Positions 1 through 6,488 of a stretch of 13,860 bases of DNA are shown piece after piece. Source of the DNA: Eubacteriales bacterium. Its GTDB lineage: Bacteria; Bacillota; Clostridia; Peptostreptococcales; Anaerovoracaceae. A program made the translations under genes and the position numbers. The notes below the pieces were generated by a model. That model did not search any database. It was not told where the DNA came from and saw nothing but the letters and a program-made list of their open reading frames with translations. The first letter of the stretch is position 1, and each line of letters starts with the position of its first letter. Location: positions 1 through 13,860 of the forward strand of contig JAQXNW010000071.1 of assembly GCA_029098205.1 (NCBI GenBank), given 5' to 3'.

Positions 1-432
1 ATACAGCGCTGTGACGTATGCAGGCTGGCTTTGAATGACGGCGACTATCCATACATTCTTCCGCTCAACTTCGGGTTTGACGAGGAAAACGGAAAAATCA
101 CGCTGTATTTTCACAGCGCGCTGGAAGGATACAAGACCGGGCTTTTTCAAAGAGAAAACCGCGCGTCCTTCGAAATGGACTGCAAGCACGAGCTTCAGTA
201 TTTTGCCGACAGAGGCTACTGCACGATGTCCTACGAAAGCGTCATCGGAAGAGGCCGAATCGAAATGCTTTCGGGCGATGGGAAGGTGCACGCCCTCCAG
301 AGACTGATGGACCACTATCACAAGACACCCGGCACATACTTCAATCCGGCGGCGATCCCCAGGACAATCGTATACGCGCTTCATATAGAGCATCTGACTG
401 GCAAGCGGAAAATGCCGAAAAAACTGGGCTGA
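1..432 (+). CDS. NimA-like pyridoxamine 5'-phosphate oxidase-family flavoprotein, 5'-truncated by the window edge
   Basis: Frame 1 is open from the first base, so the gene begins outside the window; the ATG-like codon at 31 (TTG) is not the true start. 143 residues are visible and end at TGA 430-432. The segment CRLALNDGDYPYILPLNFGF is the hallmark of the nitroimidazole-resistance (NimA)/PNPOx-like FMN-binding split barrel: a conserved CRLAL, then PYILPLNFG for the barrel strand, then LYFHSALEG, whose His/Ser region contacts flavin in this fold. Family members are about 155-165 residues, so perhaps 15-20 residues are missing. Members bind FMN (some reports: haem) and reduce small substrates; some confer 5-nitroimidazole resistance, but most clostridial homologues have no proven substrate, so I do not claim resistance. 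No clear terminator follows before the adhesin promoter. Confidence 0.85.
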   Translation: MQRCDVCRLALNDGDYPYILPLNFGFDEENGKITLYFHSALEGYKTGLFQRENRASFEMDCKHELQYFADRGYCTMSYESVIGRGRIEMLSGDGKVHALQRLMDHYHKTPGTYFNPAAIPRTIVYALHIEHLTGKRKMPKKLG

Positions 433-503
433 AGACCGGGCTGAAAGGAAAACGTACAGAGCCGCCGGGGAGTCGAAAGAAGACATACAGATGCAAAATT
501 CAT

Positions 504-531
504 TTGAAAGATCCGCACAGTTATATATAAT
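504..531 (+). promoter_or_regulatory. Sigma-A type promoter upstream of the small ORFs and adhesin
   Basis: TTGAAA at 504-509 and a perfect TATAAT at 526-531, separated by 16 bp. Predicted transcription start is near 538, only about 22 nt before the first small ORF (ATG 560) and about 236 nt before the adhesin start. No other promoter this good lies between here and 774, so it is probably the adhesin promoter, giving it a long leader. Confidence 0.65.
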
Positions 532-559
532 ATATTAAAAGTGTAAAGGGTGGGAGGAT

Positions 560-670
560 ATGAACACGGATTATCTACAGAATAATCTCACTTTAATTAT
601 CTCACTTTTCAGAAATAATCGCATTTTCATAAAATGCTGTACCACGAAGAAAGGCGGTGATGAATGCTAA
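560..670 (+). CDS. Small ORF in adhesin leader, 36 residues, function unknown
   Basis: ATG 560 is preceded by a good ribosome binding site (GGTGGGAGGAT, directly upstream) and lies about 22 nt behind a strong promoter. The product (MNTDYLQNNLTLIISLFRNN at the start, ending KKGGDEC) has a hydrophobic stretch around residues 10-17, a basic C-terminal half and three cysteines (CC and a terminal Cys). I do not recognise a family. Its last codons overlap the start of a second small ORF by 11 nt, in a different frame, with that ORF's binding site (AAGGCGG) inside this one, as in translational coupling. It could be a leader peptide, a small secreted or membrane peptide, or chance; the promoter and binding site are the only support. 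Confidence 0.35.
   Translation: MNTDYLQNNLTLIISLFRNNRIFIKCCTTKKGGDEC
585..608 (+). repeat. Two direct copies of ATCTCACTTT, 14-bp period
   Basis: Identical 10-mers at 585-594 and 599-608, inside the first small ORF and some 50 nt downstream of the predicted transcription start. Direct repeats with near-helical spacing can be regulator sites, but the 14-bp period does not match a family I can name, and coding constraint or chance is possible. Confidence 0.5.
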
Positions 671-728
671 TCGAAACCGTATTGCAAGCAAGAAGGCACT
701 GCAGGAGATTCGGCAGCGGATTCTTTAA
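660..728 (+). CDS. Second small ORF in adhesin leader, 22 residues, function unknown
   Basis: ATG 660 overlaps the end of the 36-residue ORF, with AAGGCGG about 3 nt upstream as a rather close binding site. The product starts MNANRNRIASKKALQEIRQR and ends IL: strongly basic (Arg/Lys), probably helical, no cysteine. It stops 45 nt before the adhesin ATG. It resembles no family that I know. Short, basic ORFs like this also arise by chance, so the call rests on its position between a promoter and the adhesin gene and on the overlap with its neighbour. Confidence 0.22.
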   Translation: MNANRNRIASKKALQEIRQRIL

Positions 729-773
729 CATGCTGACTGCTTTCATCAATTATGTGTAGTTAGGAGAGAATAA

Positions 774-3700
774 ATGAAAAAATTCCGATTTTTCCCGATG
801 CTCCTTTCGATCGCCCTGGTTATGGGCTTCGCCATAACAGGGACTGTCTTTGCCGCAAATGCTGACAGCAGCGGAGCATCTACAGGAGAGACAACGCCTC
901 CGGAAGCCGAGAAAACGCTGGTAAGCAACGGCGACGGCACCTATCGGATGTCGCTCAGTGTGACCGGCACCGCGGAGACGACAACACAGTCCGGCAAGGC
1001 GGATGTCATCGTTGTGCTGGACCGGTCCGGGAGCATGAGCAAAAGCGTAGAAGGCTACCTGGAAAACGCGAAGGGCCGCTACGGGCTGGACTATTATAAC
1101 TATGTCCGGCTTTATTACAAGAGCGGCGGCACATACAGAAGACTGGACAATGATACCTATGAAGGACCCGTGTATACCCGGTCGTGGGGCGGTTTCCCGT
1201 CGGGGTACACGTACACGGAATATACAGGAACCCGTTACGCGTATATGAACACAGACCGGATTTCCGTCGCTAAGTCCGCTGTAAATTCCCTGGCAGACCA
1301 GCTGCAGTCCTACAACGAAAATAATCCGGACGCGGTCCGGTTCTCACTGGTCACCTTTGCAGACGACGCCCGGACGGAAACGTTCGGAGGAGGCAGCACC
1401 TGGACAACCGACGCTGCCGCATTCAAGAACAAAGTGAACAGCAGATCCATCTATGCAAACGGCGGAACCAACTGGGAGGATGCCCTTCAGCATGCCAACG
1501 GACTCAGTGCCCGCGATGACGCGAAGGTCTATGTGATCTTCGTTTCTGACGGCAATCCGACTTTCTATGTCGGCGGCGGAACCGGATATGAAACGAGCGG
1601 CAATGTTTCGAGATGCTATGACAGAGCCAAGGACGATGCGAAAGCCATCGTAGACGCGGGCAAGAACTTCTATGGAATCGGCGTTTTCGGAGACATTGAC
1701 AGAATGCAGAGCCTGGTTTCCTATTCCGGAGCACCGTCCGAAAATTACTACGACGCGACGGACTCCGCAAGTCTTCAGGCAGCCTTCTCGAATATCGTCA
1801 GCCAGATTACCAACGCGTTCGGATACAAGAATGTGAAGGTAAAAGACGGTCTTACCAGCATAACTTCGGCTTTGGTGGAAACAGATCCGGACAGCTTCAC
1901 TTACAAGAAGAGCGGCGGAAGCTATGGCAGCGGAACCGCCTGGACACCGGACGATGCGCAGAAAGCCGTTTACGAGAATGGCAAGGTCACATGGGATCTG
2001 GGCGATATGCAGCTGGAAAACGGCGTTACTTACACGGTGAGCTTCAAAGTGTGGCCTTCTCAGGAAGCTTACGACCTGGCCGCCGACCTGAACAACGGAA
2101 CCAAGAGCTACGACGATCTGAGCGACGCTGTCAAGAAGCAGATTATTCAGAAAGACGGCGGCTATGCTTTGGTCACCAACACGGAAGCCGATCTTGATTA
2201 CACGCAGATCGCGACCCGGACCACAACTTCGAAACCGGAAGGATATGAAGAAGGAAAGCCGGCAGCAGACGGTTATACATACACCTATGATTCGAATACC
2301 GGCATCTATACCGGCACGAAGGAGACGAAAGGCACTTCGGTTATTAACAGTCATCCGTCGATTCCGCTGACGAACAGCCAGATCACCGTAGAGAAAAAAT
2401 GGAATGATGCAACGCTCGGAAGCGATGTCCGGCCGACCGGCACGATTACGCTGAACCTCATGAAGGACGGCAAAGCCTATAAGACTCTGGAGCTGAGCAG
2501 CGCCAATGACTGGAAAACCACGGTATATACAGCGCCGGGACTCATCGCGGACGGAAAGACCCTGGAGGCGGGACACACCTATTCGATCGAGGAGCCTTCT
2601 GTAGATGTTCATTATGAGTTTCTCGCGGAAGACTTCCAGCCGATGCTCGTAAATAACAAGCTTGTAGCGGACTATAAGAACGGAAAGACAGAGCCGAACG
2701 CGGTCATCAAAGTGACCAACACCAGAAAGGGAGCTCTAGAAATCTCGAAGAAAGTTAAAACATACGACGGCGGAACCGTTGACGAAAACCAGCAGTTCGA
2801 GATGAAGGTGACCTTCCAGAAGGATGACAAAGAGTGGACGCCTTCGGCTTCCGATCAGGTAACCTACAGAATCGGAAACGGTCAGGAAGAATCCTTCCCT
2901 TCGGACGGAGTGATCCAGCTGAAGAATGGCGAGACGGCTGTCATCAGCAATCTTCCGGCCGGAGTCAAATACAAGGTTACTGAGCAGAACATCCCGGCGG
3001 GATATAAGCAGACTTCCCCGGACGGCTCGGCGGAAGGAACCATTTCCGATGACAGCACGAAGACGGCAGCGTTCACGAATACCTATTCCGTGAAGTCCGT
3101 CACCGCTTCCATTCCTGTCACGAAGAAGCTCAGCATCCCGGACGGTCTTGCCGGACCGAAGAGCATCAAAGGCGCCTATACGTTCACGCTGAAAGCGGTG
3201 ACAAAGAACGCGCCGATGCCGAAGGACGGCGGAGAAACCGTTAAGAATCCGGATTCGGACGGCGGCACAGCCAGCTTCGGAGCCATTACATTTGACACTC
3301 CGGGAACGTATAAGTACAAAATCACGGAAACCGGATCCGTATCCGGCGTCATCAATGACAGCGACGCGGCATCCGGAAAAGAAGTAACGGTTACGGTAGA
3401 GGATCAGGGCGACGGAACGCTGACCGCGAAGGTTGCAGGCGCTACGCCGGAACAAAATGACCCGGCCGCAACTGCATTCACCAATACCTATAGAACTTCG
3501 GTCATGGCGGAGATTACGCTCTCTGCGGGCAAGAAACTTTCGGTCAAAGATCCTGCGGATAACCCGCCGGACATCACGGAGAAGTATGACCTTACTCTTA
3601 CGTCTGTGAATAACTCGCCGATGCCGGAAGGAGCTTCGAACGGCAGCATTACGGTGAAGAATCCCGACGGAAAGGGGACAGCAGCTTCCTTCGGAACAAT

Positions 3701-5720
3701 CAAGTACACACAGCCTGGTGTTTACCAGTATACGGTAAGTGAATCCGGAAACGTTCCGGGCGTTACGAACGGACAGACCTCGTACAGCGTCTCTGTGAAG
3801 GTGACGGACAACCAGGACGGTACTTTGACCGCTTCCGTAAGCAAAGGCGAAAAGAAAACAGTATTCACCAATACCTACGCGGTTTCCCCTGTAACACTTG
3901 CAGCTGGAAAAATCAGCGTAAGCAAGAACCTCACAGGAACGAATCTTGCGGCCGGAGCATTTAACTTCAAGATTCAGGCATCCGACAAGACACCGAACGC
4001 TCCGCTTCCGGCTTCCGTTACGGTAACGAACGACGCAAAGGGCACTGCGTCTTTCGGCGCGATCAGCTACACCAAGCCCGGCCGGTACGTATATGATATT
4101 TCCGAAATCGACGGCGGACTTTCCGGTTATACCTATGACAAGAAAGTCGTTCATGCTGTTGTCACTGTCAAAGACAGCGGAAACGGAACCCTGACGGCAT
4201 CTGTTGAGTATCAGAATGAGCCTTCGTTCAGCAATACATATAAAGCCGACGGCTCTGTTCAGATCACCGCGCAGAAGCTTCTCACCGGGCGGACTCTTAA
4301 GGACGGACAGTTCAGCTTCACACTGACACCGGGCGAGGGAGCTCCTGGAAAGGTACAGACAAAGACCAACAATGCTTCCGGGCAGGTTGTTTTCGATGCG
4401 ATCGACTTCAGCAACGCGGATCTTACGACCGCGAAGCAGGTCAAGAAAACGTACAAGCTGAGATATGTCAACGCGGCGGACGCGAATGACGTTCTCGATG
4501 CTATCCCAGGCAGCGCTGAAAAAACGGAGGACGGCGGATTTACAATCGGATCCGGCGATTCCCAGAAAACCTATAACAAGCAGTATGTCAATACGGATGA
4601 CAAAACCGATGTCCTGAACGAGCTTCCGAAAGGAGCAGCGGAAAACGGCGACGGAACCTATACGGTTACGGAAACCACCAAGAGCGGGTACGGAGAGAAG
4701 ACCTTTACGTACACAATCAAGGAGAATGCCAGCCAGGCATCCGGCTACACCAATGACACGCATACGGAAACAGTAAACGTAACAGTCAAAGACAACGGTG
4801 ACGGAACCCTTTCCGTAAAGGCTGTCTACGATCCGGACGGAGCGGTCTTCCGCAACACCTACAGCGCGAAGGGAACGGTCGTACTGAAGGGCACCAAGTC
4901 CGTAAAGGGCAAGGGCCTTAAGGCGGATCAGTTCCAGTTCAGCCTGATGGACAAGGACAACAATGTTCTGAGCACGGCGAAGAACGATGCGGACGGCAGC
5001 TTCACCTTTGACGCACTAAATTACACCGAAGCGGACGCCGGCAAGACCTTTACGTACTATGTTTCGGAGGTCAACGACGGTCAGGGCGGCTATACCTACG
5101 ACAGCAAGGTATACAAGGTAACCGTCAAGGTTACAGACCCCGGAAACGGTGCTCTTGAAACAGAGTTTTCGACAGACGGAGATATCACTTTCGTGAACAC
5201 GTATGCGGCGTCTCCGACGGGGATCCAGCTTAACGCGCAGAAAACTCTGACAGGAAAGAAGCTTACGGACGGAGAATTCAGCTTCATAGCAACGCTGGAC
5301 GGCAAAACCGTCGCGACCGGAAAGAACGACGCGGACGGCAATATCACATTCTCCAGGATTCCGATCACAAAGGCGGGAATCTATAAGTATACGATTTCGG
5401 AAGTCAACGATGGCGCGGAAGGCATCACCTACGACAAGACAACGTATACCTATGTCGTTACCGCAGAAGATCTGAACGGAGAAATCATCGTGACGGATAT
5501 TTCCCTTGAAGGCGGAAAAGAAGCTGTATTCAAAAATACCTATACAGCTTCGGAGCCGAAGAATCCGGATACGCCGAAAACTCCGGACAAGCCAAAGACT
5601 CCGAGCAATCCGAACACCAGCGACAGCGCTGATTTCGGTCTTTGGATTTCTCTAATGGGCCTTGGCGCAGCCGGCCTTGCGGGAAGCCGCTTCTTCAAAA
5701 GAAGAAAACAGCAGCACTGA
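774..5720 (+). CDS. Large cell-wall-anchored adhesin/pilin-like protein: VWA, CnaB-type and six FctA-type isopeptide domains
   Basis: 1648 residues; ATG 774 has AGGAGAG at 762-768. Seen, in order: signal peptide 1-27 (cut after VFA); VWA domain about 76-345 with full MIDAS (D83-x-S85-x-S87, T232, D259) and a tyrosine-rich insertion 95-157; a linker domain to about 530; a CnaB-type domain about 532-653 (starting TVEKKW, ending VTNT); a further domain to 771; six FctA/Spy0128-like domains ending at 906, 1035, 1156, 1363, 1477 and 1590. Each FctA domain keeps an early Lys (KKLS, KNLTG), a Glu (TISE, KITE) and the terminal Asn of F-x-N-T-Y, the triad that forms Lys-Asn isopeptide bonds in this family. 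Then comes a Pro/Lys/Asp stalk, NPNTS (1612-1616), a hydrophobic helix and KRRK. I infer a surface ligand-binding adhesin covalently attached by a sortase. No sortase or second pilin gene is in the window; the gene seems monocistronic, ending in the terminator at 5828. Confidence 0.9.
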   Translation: MKKFRFFPMLLSIALVMGFAITGTVFAANADSSGASTGETTPPEAEKTLVSNGDGTYRMSLSVTGTAETTTQSGKADVIVVLDRSGSMSKSVEGYLENAKGRYGLDYYNYVRLYYKSGGTYRRLDNDTYEGPVYTRSWGGFPSGYTYTEYTGTRYAYMNTDRISVAKSAVNSLADQLQSYNENNPDAVRFSLVTFADDARTETFGGGSTWTTDAAAFKNKVNSRSIYANGGTNWEDALQHANGLSARDDAKVYVIFVSDGNPTFYVGGGTGYETSGNVSRCYDRAKDDAKAIVDAGKNFYGIGVFGDIDRMQSLVSYSGAPSENYYDATDSASLQAAFSNIVSQITNAFGYKNVKVKDGLTSITSALVETDPDSFTYKKSGGSYGSGTAWTPDDAQKAVYENGKVTWDLGDMQLENGVTYTVSFKVWPSQEAYDLAADLNNGTKSYDDLSDAVKKQIIQKDGGYALVTNTEADLDYTQIATRTTTSKPEGYEEGKPAADGYTYTYDSNTGIYTGTKETKGTSVINSHPSIPLTNSQITVEKKWNDATLGSDVRPTGTITLNLMKDGKAYKTLELSSANDWKTTVYTAPGLIADGKTLEAGHTYSIEEPSVDVHYEFLAEDFQPMLVNNKLVADYKNGKTEPNAVIKVTNTRKGALEISKKVKTYDGGTVDENQQFEMKVTFQKDDKEWTPSASDQVTYRIGNGQEESFPSDGVIQLKNGETAVISNLPAGVKYKVTEQNIPAGYKQTSPDGSAEGTISDDSTKTAAFTNTYSVKSVTASIPVTKKLSIPDGLAGPKSIKGAYTFTLKAVTKNAPMPKDGGETVKNPDSDGGTASFGAITFDTPGTYKYKITETGSVSGVINDSDAASGKEVTVTVEDQGDGTLTAKVAGATPEQNDPAATAFTNTYRTSVMAEITLSAGKKLSVKDPADNPPDITEKYDLTLTSVNNSPMPEGASNGSITVKNPDGKGTAASFGTIKYTQPGVYQYTVSESGNVPGVTNGQTSYSVSVKVTDNQDGTLTASVSKGEKKTVFTNTYAVSPVTLAAGKISVSKNLTGTNLAAGAFNFKIQASDKTPNAPLPASVTVTNDAKGTASFGAISYTKPGRYVYDISEIDGGLSGYTYDKKVVHAVVTVKDSGNGTLTASVEYQNEPSFSNTYKADGSVQITAQKLLTGRTLKDGQFSFTLTPGEGAPGKVQTKTNNASGQVVFDAIDFSNADLTTAKQVKKTYKLRYVNAADANDVLDAIPGSAEKTEDGGFTIGSGDSQKTYNKQYVNTDDKTDVLNELPKGAAENGDGTYTVTETTKSGYGEKTFTYTIKENASQASGYTNDTHTETVNVTVKDNGDGTLSVKAVYDPDGAVFRNTYSAKGTVVLKGTKSVKGKGLKADQFQFSLMDKDNNVLSTAKNDADGSFTFDALNYTEADAGKTFTYYVSEVNDGQGGYTYDSKVYKVTVKVTDPGNGALETEFSTDGDITFVNTYAASPTGIQLNAQKTLTGKKLTDGEFSFIATLDGKTVATGKNDADGNITFSRIPITKAGIYKYTISEVNDGAEGITYDKTTYTYVVTAEDLNGEIIVTDISLEGGKEAVFKNTYTASEPKNPDTPKTPDKPKTPSNPNTSDSADFGLWISLMGLGAAGLAGSRFFKRRKQQH
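4446..4685 (+). repeat. Diverged 40-residue tandem duplication inside the fourth FctA domain
   Basis: Protein residues about 1225-1264 and 1265-1304 align without gaps at a 120-nt offset: both start KTY, then share YVN, D..., DVL, P, A, E, DG and a T[IV] near the end (YVNAADANDVLDAIPG against YVNTDDKTDVLNELPK). This explains why the fourth FctA unit is about 207 residues from the previous F-x-N-T-Y motif while its neighbours are 113-135. Confidence 0.75.
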
Positions 5721-5742
5721 TGACTGCTGAAAAAACGATCGG

Positions 5743-5834
5743 CTGAGCGGCTGGAACAATTCAACTGAGCGGCTGAAACTGCGGCAGGATGAACTGCTGA
5801 AAAGGCGGTGAACTATGCCACTGAAAAGGCGGTG
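5743..5834 (+). repeat. Imperfect direct repeats behind the adhesin gene, 22-24 bp period
   Basis: CTGAGCGGCTG occurs at 5743-5753 and 5765-5775 (22-bp step), and CTGAAAAGGCGGTG at 5797-5810 and 5821-5834 (24-bp step). All four units begin CTGA and are purine/GC-rich, which suggests slippage duplication of 3'-UTR sequence. The last copy supplies the left arm of the terminator. Confidence 0.65.
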
Positions 5835-5862
5835 CAGGAAAATCCCCGCACCGCTCTTTTTG
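5828..5862 (+). terminator. Rho-independent terminator of the adhesin gene
   Basis: GCGGTGC (5829-5835) pairs with GCACCGC (5848-5854), with a further GGA/TCC pairing inside the loop, followed by TCTTTTTG. It lies about 108 nt behind the adhesin stop and before the ferredoxin gene. Confidence 0.85.
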
Positions 5863-5913
5863 TTGTTTCCACAACGTACAGATTTTGTATTCTATTGTAT
5901 TTTATTCTCAGAA

Positions 5914-5959
5914 GGCAGGCAGGTCCGGGAATCTGATCCCCACCTGCGGAAATACTGCC
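5914..5959 (+). promoter_or_regulatory. Nested inverted repeats upstream of the ferredoxin gene
   Basis: GCAGGT (5919-5924) pairs with ACCTGC (5942-5947), enclosing GGGA/TCCC; outside it GGCAG (5914-5918) can pair with CTGCC (5955-5959). No T-tract follows, so it is not a terminator. It may be an operator or an mRNA leader structure. I could not place a convincing -35/-10 pair for the ferredoxin gene; AT-rich TATA-like stretches on both sides (around 5885-5905 and 5968-5990) leave the start of transcription open. Confidence 0.4.
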
Positions 5960-6008
5960 AGAAGCGATACTATATTTCCTATGATTATATAAGAAGGAGG
6001 GAAATTTT

Positions 6009-6197
6009 ATGAAATTCAGAGTAAATGACGGATGTATCGGATGCGGACTTTGCGAGGGCACATGCCCGGAAGTATTTGCTGTCAAGGATTCTGGAAAAGC
6101 AGAGGCCATTGATTCGGACGTGCCGGCAGAAGCGGAGGCTTCCGCACAGGAAGCGATGGACGGATGTCCGGTCGGCGCAATTGAGCAGATCGACTGA
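6009..6197 (+). CDS. Small 4Fe-4S ferredoxin
   Basis: 62 residues, start ATG 6009 with AAGGAGG at 5994-6000. Cys9, Cys12 and Cys15 (CIGCGLC) with Cys53-Pro (DGCPVGAI) match the four ligands of single-cluster 4Fe-4S ferredoxins of the Desulfovibrio/Thermotoga kind; the middle of the protein, where 2[4Fe-4S] ferredoxins carry their second motif, holds no cysteines. Cys19-Pro corresponds to the extra cysteine that forms a disulfide in some relatives, but no partner is present here. The protein is very acidic outside the motifs, as usual for a soluble electron carrier. It stands alone between two terminators. Low-potential electron transfer in the cytoplasm is the family role; the partner is unknown, although the flavin/FeS protein encoded convergently at 6489-7115 is a candidate by proximity only. 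Confidence 0.93.
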   Translation: MKFRVNDGCIGCGLCEGTCPEVFAVKDSGKAEAIDSDVPAEAEASAQEAMDGCPVGAIEQID

Positions 6198-6223
6198 TGC
6201 GATTTAGCAGATCAACGAATCTG

Positions 6224-6263
6224 TAAGATCATAAGATCATAAGATCGTAAGACTGTAAGATTC
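6224..6263 (+). repeat. Five tandem 8-bp units (TAAGATCA type)
   Basis: TAAGATCA, TAAGATCA, TAAGATCG, TAAGACTG, TAAGATTC in uninterrupted order, directly after the ferredoxin stop and before its terminator. The first three units are nearly identical and the last two have drifted, as in a slippage-prone microsatellite. It is outside any gene I can support. Confidence 0.8.
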
Positions 6264-6272
6264 CAAGGATTA

Positions 6273-6308
6273 AAACGCGGCGCGGGGAAAATTTCCTGCG
6301 CCGCGTTT
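6273..6308. terminator. Bidirectional terminator between convergent genes
   Basis: AAACGCGGCGC (6273-6283) pairs perfectly with GCGCCGCGTTT (6298-6308). T-rich sequence follows on both strands (TTTCTGCGTTTT on plus, GTTTTAATCC on minus), so it can end the ferredoxin transcript and the tetR-antiporter-flavoprotein transcript. Confidence 0.85.
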
Positions 6309-6488
6309 CTGCGTTTTACTGATCCTGCCGGCTGCTTGTTTTCGCCTTTTTCACGCTGCCAGCGATAACCAGGACGTCCGGGAATAGCTGAAGTACATGC
6401 CATCCGTGTGCACCCGCGACGAAAAAACAGCATGAGCATCTCCAGCAAAGAGACGATCAGAAAAACAATTCAGTCAACGACTTGTCAG
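6309..6488. other. Intergenic stretch between convergent genes, no supported gene
   Basis: This 180-nt gap follows the terminator. On the minus strand a hydrophobic reading starts near TTG 6448 (LLEMLMLFF), and after a one-base shift at the six-T run it would continue as VAGAHGWHVLQLFPDVLVIA and end with a basic tail. This might be the remnant of a small membrane protein, but there is no intact frame and I do not annotate a gene. Confidence 0.3.

Noticed and set aside
1344..4763. Long minus-strand open frames (about 422 and 675 codons) opposite the adhesin gene
   Set aside because: They lie fully antisense to a clearly coding gene with signal peptide and domains, have low-complexity Arg/Val/Ile-rich products and no ribosome binding site or family resemblance. 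They come from the biased codon use of the adhesin.
5815..6012. 65-codon plus-strand frame (and a minus-strand one) between adhesin and ferredoxin
   Set aside because: It runs straight through the adhesin terminator and the ferredoxin ribosome binding site and resembles nothing.
6224..6263. CRISPR-like array
   Set aside because: The units are 8 bp and contiguous, without spacers.
6212..6448. 78-codon minus-strand frame
   Set aside because: It crosses the bidirectional terminator and the 8-bp repeat; the product is not protein-like in its second half.
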